DNA of 64,000 nt from contig CM046452.1 in the NCBI GenBank assembly GCA_025506515.1, positions 41,863,874 through 41,927,873 on the forward strand. Direction: 5' to 3'. The DNA is from Flaveria trinervia. Lineage: Eukaryota > Streptophyta > Magnoliopsida > Asterales > Asteraceae. The position numbers were made by a program, and so were the translations under genes. The notes under the pieces are model-generated. The model saw only the letters and a list, made by a program, of their open reading frames with translations, made no database searches and was not told the origin of the DNA. Shown here piece by piece: positions 44,900 to 57,400 of this stretch (the first letter of the stretch is position 1; each line of letters starts with the position of its first letter).

Positions 44900-47800
44900 C
44901 TCAAAACTTTTAGCACCAAGGAGAGTAAATATTTGTCTGTCTCCTTGTTCTTTCCTAATGTGGTGCTGAGAAGTTCGTACAGATCCTTGGTAGACAGGAA
45001 ATACAGTCTGTCACCTTGGATAACATGTACCCTCTGTTGTTTCCCTCTGAAAAGAGTTAGTTGATGGGAACTGTAATCATATTCCTATCAAACTATAGGT
45101 TCCAATTCTGGACCCTCCACCATCTGTAGAAAGGCAGCGCCTTTGGTGGGAGATCTTTTTTTGTCTTCCTGTTTTCTCAACTTCAACTCTTCTTCAATCT
45201 TGGCTTTTGCAGTTAGCTTGGCTAGATGAAGACTGCTGAGATGATTTTTGATGAGTACAGCAGTTCAGAGTTGGAGGGGTTGGAGAATGGCTTCTCTGCT
45301 AACTCAGCAATATCAAACCTGCTGGAGTGTAGCAGAGAGGTTGCATTAAGTCTATTGACTTCACCATTCTGCCATTCCACAAAAAAGTTACGAGAAGGTT
45401 CATCAAACCTCCACTGGATTATTTTCCTTCTAGGCACAAGAGACTGACTGCGAATCTTGTCCTTTTTCTTTGTATTCAGTAGAGTCACCAGTTTCCTTTT
45501 GAGCTTCTTCTCTTCATCATTCAATGAGTTTGAGTTGAGGCCTAGAAGTCTTACAGCCTGGTCCAATGTTCCTCTAGGCAGATCAAGGAATTCATCTCTT
45601 GTGAGGGAACATGAAGATCCATCAACATAGGTGATGTTGACAGAGTCTTCTTCACAAGAGACTTCGCTCAGAGTAGTACAGTTGGCAAGCTTCATCTTGA
45701 TTGCCTTGAACTCCTTAAGAGAGAGATGTTAAGAAGGCTGAGGGGATGGTTTGGATGGTAATTGGGCAGGTTTAGGTTCAGAGGTTTTGGCTAGTGTTTT
45801 GGGTTGAAGGATGGGAAGTTTGGGTGGTTGTGGTGAAGGAGTGGATATGGGTAATGATGTGGGTTTAGGGGTGAAAGGCTCAACTTTAATGGTGAAAGGT
45901 ACGGGTGAGGATTCAGGTTGTGGTTGGGTGATAGCAGTGAAGGTCATCCCTTTTACCCTTCTATACATCTCTTTTCTCTTCCCCAACCGGATGTCAGCCT
46001 TGATTTCACTGACAATCCGTTGGAGTGACCTTTCTGACATGGGATCCACTTGCCTTCCAGAGAAGCCATGAGCCCGAAAATAGTCCTTCATCTAGGCCTT
46101 TTCAGTGAGCTTCTTGGTTGTAGTGACCCTAGCTTCTTCTTCCTTCTTCTTCTTTTCTTTTAAATTTTCTCTTGCAGCCTTCTTCCTTTCTTTCTCCATT
46201 TGATCTTGCTCTTTGTTGTAGAGCCAGAGGATCGTATCATCATTGTGTGGGGAAAGTTCTTGAAGATTAAAGCCTCTAGACAGTAGGAAGTTATCTGTTT
46301 CTCCTCAGCTGCAATTCAGCTACCTTCTGTTCTTCTTCTTCTTTCTACAAGGCCAATCTGGCTTCTTCCTCAAGTTTCAGCCGGGTTGCCTTTTCCAGAT
46401 CCACCAACTCCTCCAGTTGTAGCAGGAGTGTTTCTTCATTGGCAGCTCCCATTTCAATGAGCTGGTCAATGATCTCTTCTCTCCTTTTGTTGATGACAAT
46501 CTCCTGATTGGATGCAGCTGCTTTTGTACTGGCAGCTAGCAACTTCTCAGTTTGAAGTCTTCCTTTCTTCTTGAGTTTCTCAATCTTCTCCTCTTCCTAA
46601 AGCTCTTCCGCAGTCATCTTCCTTTTCCCTTTATCTTTTGAAGATCCTGACTGTGGTGGTTCTTGGAGAGAGGTTTCTGATTGTGAGAGAGGCAGAGATG
46701 GTGTCTGGGATGGAGGTGGAATCAGAAAGTCCTCGCTGTTCACCTCAGATGCCATTTCAAGGATTTCATCTGTGATGATCAGTTCCTTGGACATTTTAAA
46801 CAGTCCTTCCGCAGCTTCCATTTCGGCTTTGGAAGATTCAGCTTGTTCTTCTGAGGCTTTAACTTTAGCTTCGGAAGTTAAAGGAGATGCAGATTCTGTC
46901 CCAACTGTTTCAGTTGCTGGGCCATCAGTCCTTATTTCCCCTTCGAGTTGAATCTTAGGTTCCATGTGAACCTTAGGTTGACCAACTTCGTCCACAGTGG
47001 TAGAAGGTGCAGTAAGCCTTTGAAGCTCCTTAGCTCCAAAGTAAATCATTGCAGCATCATGGCTTGGCTGATCAGTGGAGGATCTCAATAGAACCTTGGT
47101 AAAGAGTTTGTAGAGATCATTGAGCGTCGTTGAGTCAATCTGAAGAATAACATGAGATGGCTCAGTCACTGAGATGATAGGGGTAGAAGATGTTTAAGTT
47201 GAAGGTTGGCTCTATGGTTCCTCAAGTGTTTGTCTCTGAACATTCTCCCCCTTTGGTAGCATCATCTTGAGAGCTAGATGAGCTAGGGCAAGAAGTCAAT
47301 GAGACTTGAACAGGTACATGCCTAACAGACCTCTCTATCTGTGTCTCGGCTAGTTTAGCATTAAGATTGTCAATCTCAAGTTGCTGAGTGGTAGACCTTT
47401 CTTCTAAAGTCTTAACCAGAGATTCAAGGTTGAGACTTTAGATAGTAGGTCTTGAATGAGGAGTTGCATTCTTCCTCATCTTCTTTGGAAGAATCATGGG
47501 GAGATGAGGTAACATACCTAGTATGTTCAGCCTCACCACCAAATGTGGTTTCTTGGCACCCTGGTTTCCCATGCTCAATGATGTCTCTTTTAGAGTCATC
47601 AAAGGGCTCGGTTGCCGTAGATTCAGTCTGAGATATGTTACCACTGTCCACAAGGTCCATTGAGGAACCTTTTGTAGTGGCAGCTGAATCTACATGAGTC
47701 CCCTCCACATCAGTGGGACTCGCCTCAGTTATGGGTTGCTGATGGGGGCTAGAGATAAGGGATTTCTCTGGGCTCTGTTGATCTTGAAGAGGGTGTTGTA

Positions 47801-49040
47801 GATCAACTTCATTGCCATGGAGAGATGTTATCTCTTCATCAGTTTTGAATAGAAGGTCAGTAAAAGATAGGGAGGTTAAGCCTACTAATCCAGGACCTTG
47901 GTCAATGTCTACAGGCATTGAGCCTCTGATGGGGTTGTCCTTTTTTGGCTGCTTAGAAGAGTGTAGATACTCATTCTAAGGGCTGTTGGTTTGGGTGTCG
48001 GGCTCATGGGTTTGAGACTAAGGGGATCAAAACCCAAATTGAGGTCAAAAGAGAAGGATGGAGAGACCTCTGATTGAGTGGGAGCCCATGTTTCCACTCT
48101 AGTCTTTTGGATTGAACATGAGGGGCTTGTTCAATCAGAGTAAATTGAACAAGGGTTCGTTTGGGGCGTCTTTGATAAGTGATGGTGATGGGTGGAGAAA
48201 GCAGTGTTTGGATTGTGGTGGAGGTTGCTAGTGTGGGTTCATCACCTGTGGGGTGATCGGGGATGTCACCAGGAGCTATGTGCTCAATCATACGTGGAAG
48301 CACAGTAGTATACCTTCCAGTGAAGTTGGTGGACACCTTCTTCAAGGTCTTGAAGATGGTAGGCCACATGTGGGGGACATTCAGAGTAGCTGCACAGACA
48401 AGCATGCTCTAGTCCAACTCACAGTTGATTATGTGTTGAATGAATCTAGGATACATGAAGAATGTCTCCCTTTGTAAATTCCCAATTAGATTGGTGAACA
48501 CAAATCATGAGTAATTGAAGCGTAGGCCCCTCACCAATCCATGAACTAAGCATCCTAGTTCATATGGGATTTGATCCCATCCCCCGGACTTGTTGGATAA
48601 GCAGTGAAGAACAACATGCAGGAGGAACTTCCAATTGTAGGAGAAGTTGAATTTGTAGACTGTCGACCTGCTTATGTCTCCACCATATCCCATTAGGATG
48701 TAAATGCTATCAAAATCTGTCTTAGGGAATTTAGTAGGAGCTCCTTCTTCATGAAGCTCGAGGTGCTCCCTGATGAGTTGTTCATTAATGACCAACTCCG
48801 GTCCACAAATGCTGGACCTTAGTACACGAATCCCATTTAGGGTTTCGGCATGACCATTTCCCTAAAATTCTACCATTTGATTGGAGTAAACAGTGGGGTT
48901 AATGGTAAGGGCAGTGTAGTAGGGTGATTGGGTGAGAAAGGAGATGATTTCAGAGAAGTCAGCATCTCTTGAAGAATCAAGAAGTGCGACTTGCTTGTGC
49001 TAAGGGTTAAGTGCTATTTGAGACAGGTGAATGTGGATGA
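44900..49040 (-). pseudogene. Accessory ORF of element 4, broken
   Basis: The N-terminal domain (about 49040-48410) keeps the family pattern: FLTQSPYYTALTINPTVYSN, WKFLLHVVLHCLSNKSGGWD, LVRGLRFNYS and FMYPRFIQHIINCEL. The start ATG appears to be lost near 49040. The middle is Ser/Pro/Thr-rich (48405-47424), then 190 codons (47169-46597) ending in a KDKGKRKMTAEEL basic patch, Lys/Glu-rich coiled-coil stretches (46542-46345), AHGFSGRQVDPMSERSLQRI (46091-45729), and a C-terminal part (45695-45222) with IIQWRFDEPSRNFFVEWQNG. The last domain, with LYFLSTKDLYELLS, reaches about 44900. CTTCGGAAG-type words also occur in the coding part near 46800-46880. No membrane span seen. It is the best-preserved accessory ORF here and resembles proteins I recall from Asteraceae gene sets. 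Confidence 0.73.
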
Positions 49041-49644
49041 TTTAAGTTGGGGTAAAGTTTGGAGAAGAGAAAATTTTCTAGGGCAGTAAAATTTGCAAGT
49101 AAGAAGATGAAATTGAATAGTCGAGATTATTAAAAGATAGTGGAATGGCGGTAATGGGGGTTGGATAAGGTGATATGATGTTTTAGTGGATGAAATGACA
49201 GTGGCGGTAAGGTTAAAATTAGTTAAATAATCCGACATCATTAACAAAATCTTTGATTTTTACAATGTGGGGCCCAAGAGATTTACGTTACACAGTAGAA
49301 TCTCTCTTCCGAGTGTAAAACATTTCCGAAGGTAACTTATCTTCCGAAGGCAATTCTTACTTCCAAAGCAAAAACTTTGCTTCCGAAGGTTAGAGTTGCT
49401 TCCAAATGGAGAATTTGTAAGTCTCGGAAGTAGATCTGATATGTAATCAATCGCTTCTTCTGGGAAGAAAGTTATCCTTTGAGAAATTTTTGCTTCAGAA
49501 GATATGATAGTATCTTCCGAGGATTAATTTCTCTTCGGAATGAATTTACGCTTAGAAAATTTCAGAGAAATTCTTTAGTAACAGGGCTTAAATTGTATTG
49601 ATGCAGAACTTACATATTAAAAAGGTTTTCAACAGAGATTAAAT
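49041..49644 (-). repeat. CTTCSGAAG cluster between pol and accessory ORF, element 4
   Basis: Noncoding. Copies or near copies of CTTCCGAAG or CTTCGGAAG are frequent at 49300-49545. Nothing coding. Confidence 0.78.
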
Positions 49645-52600
49645 TAATCAATGTTTATCATCCCAATAGCTATTATGAGATACTTAATCTTTGTTCATCA
49701 AAGGCTTTGGTGAACAAATAAGCATATTGTTCATTTGAATCAACTTTGATTAATTTAATTAGATTTTTCTCATGAATATCTCTAATGAAATGATACCTGA
49801 TGTCAATATGCTTTGTTTTGGAGTGCTTCACTAGATTTTCAGTAATGGAGATAGCACTGTTGTTGTCAATATGGATAGAAGTACTCATAAAGTTGAATCC
49901 ATAGTCTAACATCTTATTTTGAATCCATAGCAGTTGAGCATAGCAGCTAGCAGCAGCAATGTATTCAGCTTTAGCAGTTGATATAGAGACACAGGATTGT
50001 TTCTTGCATTGCCATGAGATGATCCTTCCACCAAGAAATTGACATCCTTCTGATGTTGATTTCTTGTCAATGTTGCAGCCACCATAGTCACTGTCAGAGT
50101 ATCCATAGAGATTAAAATCCTTGTTTCTAGGATACCAGAGACCTAGTTTAGGTGCTCCTTTGAGGTATCTTAGGATTCTCTTAACAGTAGCTAGGTGAGA
50201 CACCTTTGGAGCAGCCTGATATATTGCACAAATGCATGTAGCAAACATAATATTAGGTCTACTGGTTGTGAGATACATCAGAGAACCAATAATTGCCCTA
50301 TACTGATGTTGATCAGTATCCTCCCCCTCAAGGTCAGGACAGAGATTATGGCTTCTGGGTATGGGTGTCTTGGCAGGCTTGCATTCTTTCATTTCAGATC
50401 TTTCTAAGATATCGAAGACATACTTAGATTGATTGATGAAAAATCCTTCCTTCATTTGCTTTACTTGAATCCCAAGGAAAAATTCCATTTTTCCCATGGA
50501 GCTCATCTCAAACTTTTTCTTCATAATGCTCTCAAAGTCCTTGCACATTTGGTCATTTGAGGAACCAAATATGATGTCATCGACATAGACTTGAACAAGC
50601 AAGATGTCCTTTCCAAACTTTCTGATGAATAGAGTCTTCTCAATGGTACCTCTAGTGTTGCCATTCTTCAGAAGAAACTAAGACAGAGTCTCATACCACA
50701 TCCTAGGTGCTTGGTGCAGTCCATATAGAGCTTTATCCAATTTACACACATAGTTGGGGTGCTGTGGGTCTTGAAATCCTGGAGGTTGGCATACATAGAC
50801 TTCCTATCTATATCCCCATATAGAAAGGCGCACTTGACATCAAGTTGATAGATAGTGAAGTCCTTGGATGCAGCATAAGCAAGGAAGATCCTAACTACCT
50901 CAAGTCTTGCAACTGGTGCAAAGACATCAGTATAATCAATTCCTTCCTCTTGTGTGTATCCTTGAACCACAAGTCTTGATTTATTCTTGATGCTCAAGCC
51001 TCTATCATCTATTTTGTTTCTGAAAACCCATTTAGTGCGTATTGGTACTTGACCAGATGGTAGCGGACATAGGTTCCATACCTTCTGTCTCTTGAATTGA
51101 AGCAGCTCCTCTTGCATGATTCAAGCCAGCTACTATCTTTCAAGGCATCTTCTACCTTCTTGGGTTCCATCTGGGATAGAAAGCATGAGTACAGACAGAC
51201 ATTCCTTTGATGAGTCTGTCCTCTTGTTCTCACACCCTCAGTGGCATCGCCTATGATGTTTTCAGTAGGATGAGTGTTATGAATCCTAAGACGAGGAATC
51301 ACTTCCAGTTGCAGAGATAGATCCAGGTTGGACATAATCTGCTCAGGAACTAGAATGTTCTTTCCAACTGCTGTTACAAAGTCATTCAATAAGGACTGGT
51401 TGAATGAATGAGAAGCATCATTAATGATTGGCTGTGAAGTAGTATTAACAGTTGCATGTTCCTTCAAAATACTACTTCCTTCTGCCTGGTGTTGTGGTGG
51501 ATCACCTGATGAGTTTTGAGGCTTAGTAAGTGATTCACTTGTTAAAGCTTCACTATTCCTTGATATGGTTAAGCTATCAGATCTGTGAACATTGGAAGCT
51601 TGGTGTATTGCAGCACTTGGAGAATTTGGATTAGGCCTGCGTAGCTCAAACAGTTGATCGTCAGCAGCAGCATCAGCATCATTTTGAGCACCTGTTCCAA
51701 CTAAAACATTCTCATAAGATGGTTTAGAATAGTTTGGAAACAATTCTAAATCAAAGATATGATCAGGGCCATTCCCCCTAACACAAGGAGTGTGCTCATT
51801 AACAACTATATTGGATGACTCCTCAAATTGTTGATTCTTAATGTTGTATACTCTGTAAGCCTTGAAGCTGGAAGAGTATCCAACAAAGATAGCATCATCC
51901 GACTTTTCAACAAATTTTGCTAAATTGTCCTTTGTGTTAAGTATGGTACACCTGCTACAAAGGACCTTAGAAAGCCAATGAACGGTGGCCTCTTGTTCAA
52001 TAGTTCATAAGGGGTTTTTCCATGAGGCTTAACTACAAGAACTCTGTTCTACACATAGCATGTAGTGCTTACTGCCTCTGCCCAGAATGTTAGAGGTAGT
52101 TTTAAATCAGCTAACATAGTTCGAGCAGCCTCAATAAGTGTCATGTCCTCCTCTCAGCAACACCATTTTGTTGAGGAGTTCTAGGAGCACTATATTGTCT
52201 GGCAATCCCTTTTGAGTTACAGAATGAGTCAAGAACTAAGTTCTTAAACTCAGTCCCTTGATCATTTCTAATTATTTTAACCTTATGATTATTTTGATTT
52301 TCTATTTTAAGAATAAAAGATTTTAATGTTTCAGCAGTTTCATCTTTAGTTCTTAAAAAGAATACCCATATGAATCTTGTAAAATCATCAACTATCATAA
52401 GGCAATATGATTTCCTTCCAATGCTCATTATACTTGTGGGACCAAAAAGATCCATGTGCAATAAGTGTAATGGAGTAGTAATAGAGTTAACACATTTGGA
52501 TTTATGAGATACCTGTGTTGTTTCCCTTTCAGGCATGCAACACAGTTATCTTTGCAGAAAAACTCCTTTTTAGGCAAACCATGTACCAAGTTATTTTTAG

Positions 52601-53045
52601 CCAATTTATTCATTGTCTTAAAATTTACATGACACATACGTTTATGCCATAGTGTTGACTCATCACTATCATCTTTGGAAAGAAAGCATGATACTTCACC
52701 CATTGGGGAAGCATTGTTCATATCCAGCTTGTACATATCCCCTTTCCTGGGAGATCTAAGAAGCATCAATTCCTGAGGAATTGTTATCCCTGGTTTGAGG
52801 ATAATGCACTCATGTTTTGTGAAAAGCATCTGGTGCTTTTGATCACAGAATTGAGAAACACTTAACAGATTCTGTTCAAGCTTTTTGACAAAGTGAACTT
52901 TGTCAACTTTTAATTTACCATTGGATATACTCCCTCTGCCAGAAATATATCCTCCAACCTCACCTCCAAATTGGACAGGACCTCCATCATAGTTCTGAAA
53001 CTGTTGAAGTAGAGATCTGTTCCCTATCATGTGCCTGGAGCATCC
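49645..53045 (-). pseudogene. pol: pol of element 4: protease to RNase H, broken
   Basis: Read leftwards. The protease end reads MIGNRSLLQQFQNYDGGPV (from 53030; the DSGC-equivalent codons lie just upstream, about 53036-53060). GAG-pre-integrase has SKDDSDESTLWHKRMCHVNF and NCVACLKGKQHR. The integrase core (52536-52141) has LLHMDLFGPTSIMSIGRKSY, NDQGTEFKN and QQNGVAERR, so the catalytic residues are visible. The hinge is at 51743-51009. Reverse transcriptase is split by a frameshift near 50668; a 309-codon ORF (50602-49673) holds VQVYVDDIIFGSSNDQ through RNase H (STAKAEYIAAAS, IDNNSAISI, KTKHIDIRYHFIRD). STAKAEY has Lys where STAEAEY is usual, changing a likely catalytic Glu. Frameshifts also near 52430 and 52140. 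Confidence 0.86.
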
Positions 53046-53059
53046 ACTATCTACAATCC

Positions 53060-55632
53060 AGATATTATTGTACTTGTCAAATGGATGTCCCTACACATAA
53101 GATGAGATTGTTAGGTTTGTTTGGAAGCCCAAGCCTTGCTGGTCTTGGGTTCTTCCAAAGATAATGACATAATTGAACCAAATGATATGCATGGGGGTTC
53201 AATAGAGGTCTTTGAAGAAGAGGTTTGGGCTGCAGCATCTTCCTTGATCTTCCAGTCCACCCTTTGGCTGATTTTAGAGGATGAGCTTGTTAAAGCTTTC
53301 ACAGTATGGCCTTCTTCCGAAGCTTCTTTCTTTTCAGAAGAAACCTTCACCACCTTTTCTTCCAAAGCAGTCTTCTTCTAGGATGGTTACAAGAAACTTT
53401 CTTGTTCTTCCGAACCTTGGTATCTTTTGCTTCCGAAGCCATTTTCCCTTCGGAAGAACGAGTTTCTTCCAAAAGCAACCTGCTTCGGAAACTAGCTTTC
53501 CCTCCTTCATCACTTGGACTTTTTGAAAAGGTCCAAATGTGAAACCTTCCCTGACTCCTTTTCTAACATTATTTGCATAATGTGTGCTTGAAGGATTGTA
53601 GTAACAATCTTTTGCATGTGGTTTTGCAGGCCACCATGATGCGTGCAATGTTAGTCTTTGGAGAATGTGAGGTTGTTGTTGTTTCTTGGGTTTCTTTTCT
53701 TCATCAGAAACTTTTACCTTCAACTTCTAATCCTTTGGTAAGACAGGAGTGCTGGTATACACTCCTTTCCTGAATCAGAGTACCTAACACTTGGAATCCA
53801 GCTGAGATAAAGACACATTTCTTTTGGGGTCAATCTTCAGCTTGGACTCAGCCACCTTCTTGGCAGTTCTTCTGGTAGCTTTAGCTCTGCTTCTTCTGGC
53901 TTTAGTGGTTAGGATTGGTCTTCACAGGAGGAGATGGGTACATCTACCTGTTCCTTCCCTGTGGTGGCCATTATTGATGCTTCATCCTTCAACTTTAGAG
54001 AGGAAGGGCCAGCAGTTGGAACCTCTTGCTCCTCAATACCACATCTAGGCTGTCTAATAGACTCATAGGAGTGTGGTGAACAATTTCATTGGTTCCCAAC
54101 CCTCCTTTGTTCTGATAACAGAGTTTGGAATGGGAGGATGATGCAAGAATAGCTTGGAGGTTCTGCTCAGAGATAGCATGCTTCCTGGCTTGAGCCTTAG
54201 TAGTGACTCATCAATTTTCTTTTGATAGTCAGATTCAGCTATTTTAAAATCAGATTTTAGGATATTCAAAGACTCAATATCAGATCTGATTTCCATATTG
54301 TAATCCTGATAGAGTTTAACTTTAGCTATACAGGCTGGAGTGCAGAGATGTTCATATACCTGGGCATCATCTTTTTCGGCCATGAGAGCTTGAGCAGGAG
54401 TCACATCCTGTACCATGAAGCTCTAGTCAACTTCTTGAGCCATTGCAGTTGTTTCAGTTGACTTCTCAGTGGGCTTTGAGGTTGAGGGATGTGTGGAGGC
54501 CTGTGGGGTTCCCGGATTGGTCTTGGGAGCCTTGCATTCCCTTGCAAAGTGACCCAGTTGGTTATAGTTGTAACACTTTGCCTTGGTCTTGTCAAACCCG
54601 AACTTGCGGTAGTTGGGTTTTGAGGGAAATGCCTTCCAGTTCTCTTAAAGAACTTCTTCACTCTGTAAGTTAAGAGAGCCATCTGTTGGACAATGTCCAC
54701 GTACTCTACATCTTCTAGACTGAAACACTCAAGATCATCGAAACAGTATTGAAAATCACCTAAGTGCCCGCTTCCTGAGACAAAGGCATAACTTTCCTGA
54801 AAGGATTTGTGTTGAGCCTGTTGAGACCTTGGAGTCTCAGGGAAAGTGATGTAAGGTCCAGAAGAGCAGGATGGCTGCTGATAGGTCAGGTACTACTGAG
54901 GTTGTGGGGTTAATGAGCCTTCAGCAACCATTAAAGCATTGCTAGTAGGAAGACTCATGGGTTTCTGTTGTTGGTGGCCCTTCTTACTCTCCATCTCTAA
55001 GCGATATCCATCAAGGATGCCATAGAGTTCAGTCATGGTAAGAGTGTTCAAGTTTTCTGTTCTCTTGATAGAGACACAGTAGAATGTCCACTCGCTGGGA
55101 AGAGCACTCATGAACTTTCTGCTTAGATCTCTAAGTTCAGGAGTGATCTTCACAGACTGAAGGGAAGAGATAAGATCCATGTACCTGAAGTACTGCTGGC
55201 TGAGGGTCTCTCCAGCAATGTGAGTGAAGTTCTCGAACTGCTGCTTCAATGAGTCCTTCTTTGAGTCGTTGGAGTTTGCATACATCTAGGCAAATGCATC
55301 GAACAATTCTTTGGCTGTCTTGCAATGCTCGAACCCACCATAATAGAGTTTGGTATTGCAGTCATGAGAATAGTCATAGCATTGCTGTCGATGTCCATCT
55401 TCTTCTGTCTTTATTTGAATAGTCCTTGACAGCCTTTTCTATCATGTCACCGTTTTCACCAGGTGATGCCACCTTTGGCTTATAAGGGCCATTGACAATG
55501 GAGTTCCACATTTTGCTGTCTTGGTATCTGATGAAGCCTTCCATTCTTCTACTCCAAGACCTGAAATTTTCAGGGTAATGATGGGAGCTTTGTCATTGTT
55601 CCCATCTCTACCTTGGATTTGTTAAGGACCAT
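53060..55632 (-). pseudogene. gag: gag of element 4, broken
   Basis: Likely start ATG at 55632. The N-terminus frameshifts early, then MEGFIRYQDSKMWNSIVNGP (about 55545-55485) shows clear match to element 5. The capsid-like part (55285-54893) has LKQQFENFTHIAGETLSQQY and LPSEWTFYCVSIKR. A zinc knuckle CYNYNQLGHFAREC-like sequence (about 54520-54575) has Tyr in place of the second Cys. A coiled-coil-like region (54416-54063) follows, then a Lys/Ser-rich tail (53723-53111) in which CTTCSGAAG words are frequent (53305-53495) although it is coding. Several stops and frameshifts. Confidence 0.82.
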
Positions 55633-55708
55633 TGAGTGAGTGAGTTGAAGGGAGGAGTAAAAACAGGTTGATTTGGATGGTTAGATCACGTAATCAAGAG
55701 CCTGAAAC

Positions 55709-55720
55709 GCTCTGATACCA
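55709..55720 (-). other. Primer binding site of element 4
   Basis: The minus strand reads TGGTATCAGAGC, two bases inside the LTR. Confidence 0.92.
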
Positions 55721-55722
55721 AT

Positions 55723-55861
55723 TGCAGGTTCGATGTTTGTCACTAAACACAATGTTTTCTCTCAAACTCACCTAGAACAACACTCAGGTATAGAAAGAAT
55801 TCGTAAGAGTTGATCACAATATAGAAAGTAATAAAGAACACAAAAGTAATTTTCAAGGTAC
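55723..55861 (-). repeat. 5' LTR of element 4, outer part deleted
   Basis: About 139 bp matching 43997-44137 of the 3' LTR. It breaks off at GTAC and gives way to the end of element 2 (polypurine tract at 55869). Confidence 0.88.
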
Positions 55862-55868
55862 CTACAAT

Positions 55869-55877
55869 AGGGGAGAT
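55869..55877 (+). other. Polypurine tract of element 2
   Basis: AGGGGAGAT immediately before TGTTGATAC of the 3' LTR. Shows that the LTR at 55878 is the 3' LTR of a plus-strand element and not a solo LTR. Confidence 0.85.
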
Positions 55878-56609
55878 TGTTGATACATATGTACCTACAT
55901 TCAAATGTTATGTAATATGTCTTGTATGTCTTACACTTATGTAATGCTTGGGTAATTAATGAAATGAATGTTTGGTTGTGATTTATAATGTTAATATTTC
56001 ATTAGTGAGTTGTGTAACGCAAATTGACTTGATTATATAGGTTTGTGGTTTTTTGAATTAACATAAATAATGTTATGACATTTAATACATTCAAATTAAT
56101 AACATAAAGTTATCATGTGAATGGCCTATGCTAATGGACCATACGCATGAACAACTTCATGCGAATGACTCAGTCGCATGACTGAACCAGGAGACTGGAT
56201 CAGTCGTATGATTGTCACATAAGAATGGCTCAGTCGTATGACTGAACACTCAGTCATACGAATGGACCAACCGTATGACTCAATCGCACCACTAAACCAT
56301 GCTAATGGTTCAGTCGCCCGAATGAGCAACCCTAACCTATAAATACCAACTAATTCATGGAAAATGTAAGCATTGAATACACTTCGACTCTAGACATACC
56401 CTAGCCGTCCAGAGACCTCTAAGATCATACTCCAAGTTCATAGAACACAGTACATCGATTCCTAATTGATTCTTAACGTTAGATTCAATACATAATTGTT
56501 TCTATGTGCGTTCTCACTGATTGGATCGCCAATCAAATAGGATCCCGCACTATTTGGTTCGGTATACACGTTATTCAGTTAGTACATCGTCCAGTACACG
56601 ATCCTAACA
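55878..56609 (+). repeat. 3' LTR of element 2 (732 bp)
   Basis: TGTTGATACATATG ... CCTAACA. Complete, with a CAGTCG-type palindrome cluster at about 56117-56325 and TATAAATA at 56338-56345. Directly followed by AAAATGAAACTCTTCAG of element 5 integrase. Confidence 0.93.
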
Positions 56610-57400
56610 AAAATGAAACTCTTCAGAATCTCAGGAGTCTCATCCTTAGTTCTAAGGAAGAAAACCCAAGTGAATCTTGTAAAGTCATCTGTGATCACCA
56701 AATAGTAAGAGGTCCTTCCTAGACTCATTACACTAGTGGGGCCAAAGAGATCCATATGTAACAAGTGTAGGGGTGTAGTGATGGAGTTCTTTTCCTTAGG
56801 CTTGTGAGATACCTTATGTTGCTTCCCTTTCAGGCATGCAACACATGGTCGTCATTTGTAAATTCTTTCTTTGGCATTCCAGTTACTAAATCATTCTTAA
56901 TAAGTTTATTCATGTTTTAAATTTTACATGGCATATTCTTTTATGCAAAGGAAAGACTCATCACTATTTTTCTTATATAGAAAACATGAAACTTCTCCAG
57001 AGGGAGATGTTTCTTGCAAATCCATCTTGTATATGTTCCCTTTCCTGGGGGCTCTAAGAAGAATATGCTCATGAGGAATGACCACCCCGGGCTTGAGAAC
57101 AATGCACTCATGCTCGATAAAGAGCATGTTATGACTCTGATCACAAAATTGGAATACACTTAGAAGATTGTACCCAAGCTCCTTGATAAAGTTACCTTTT
57201 TAATGTTGAGCTTACCATTTGTGACCTTGCCCCTTCCAGAAATGTAACCATCTTCATCTCCTCCAAAAGCAACTGGCCCTCCATCAATACTTTCAAAGTT
57301 CTGGAGTAGTGACCTATTGCCTATCATGTGCCTGGAACAACCACTGTCAATGATCCAGAAATTTTTATTTTTCTGAGCTGTCCCTGCACAAAGAAAATGA
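56610..57400 (-). pseudogene. pol: pol 5' part of element 5: protease, GAG-pre-integrase, integrase start
   Basis: The protease (about 57360-57250) reads IDSGCSRHMIGNRSLL, with the DSG triad present. The zinc region (57159-56830) is split over frames but keeps VVIPHEHILLRAPRKGN and a CVAC-like site. Integrase starts LLHMDLFGPTSVMSLGRTSY (56764-56710) and TDDFTRFTWVFFLRTKDETP; it stops at 56610 where element 2 begins. The rest is at 19556 and below. Closely similar to element 3. Confidence 0.84.

Larger units (their letters stand above)
43997..55861 (-). mobile_element. Element 4: family D-related Sirevirus-type Copia nested in element 2
   Basis: Minus strand: truncated 5' LTR (about 55861-55723), primer binding site, gag, protease, integrase, reverse transcriptase, RNase H (to about 49645), palindrome cluster, accessory ORF (about 49040-44900), polypurine tract and full 3' LTR (44852-43997). 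The LTRs begin TGTTGGATC and end CGATCCTGCA on its strand, so it is a sister subfamily of elements 3 and 5. Most of the 5' LTR (about 717 bp) and the adjoining tail of element 2 are missing, and with them the target duplication; the last five bases before the left end are GTATA (43992-43996). A right end at 55866 (CTACA) is possible. Confidence 0.88.
19553..56609 (+). mobile_element. Element 2: family B Sirevirus-type Copia, carrying nested elements 3 and 4
   Basis: Plus strand, in order: 5' LTR (19553-20247, first 42 bp missing), primer binding site, leader, gag, protease, integrase, reverse transcriptase, RNase H (to 26606), internal polypurine tract, hairpin array, palindrome clusters, accessory ORF (from 40840), polypurine tract and 3' LTR (55878-56609). 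Element 3 interrupts it at 28772-40438 and element 4 at 43997 to about 55861. Without these it measures about 13.5 kb, long for Copia but within what Sireviruses reach. It sits in integrase of element 5. A hand count gives roughly 25-30 substitutions in about 700 aligned LTR bases, near 4 percent and mostly transitions. Confidence 0.88.

Noticed and set aside
55878..56609. Solo LTR
   Set aside because: It is preceded by a polypurine tract and matches the 5' LTR at 19553-20247 in the same orientation, with the rest of the element between; it is the 3' LTR of element 2.
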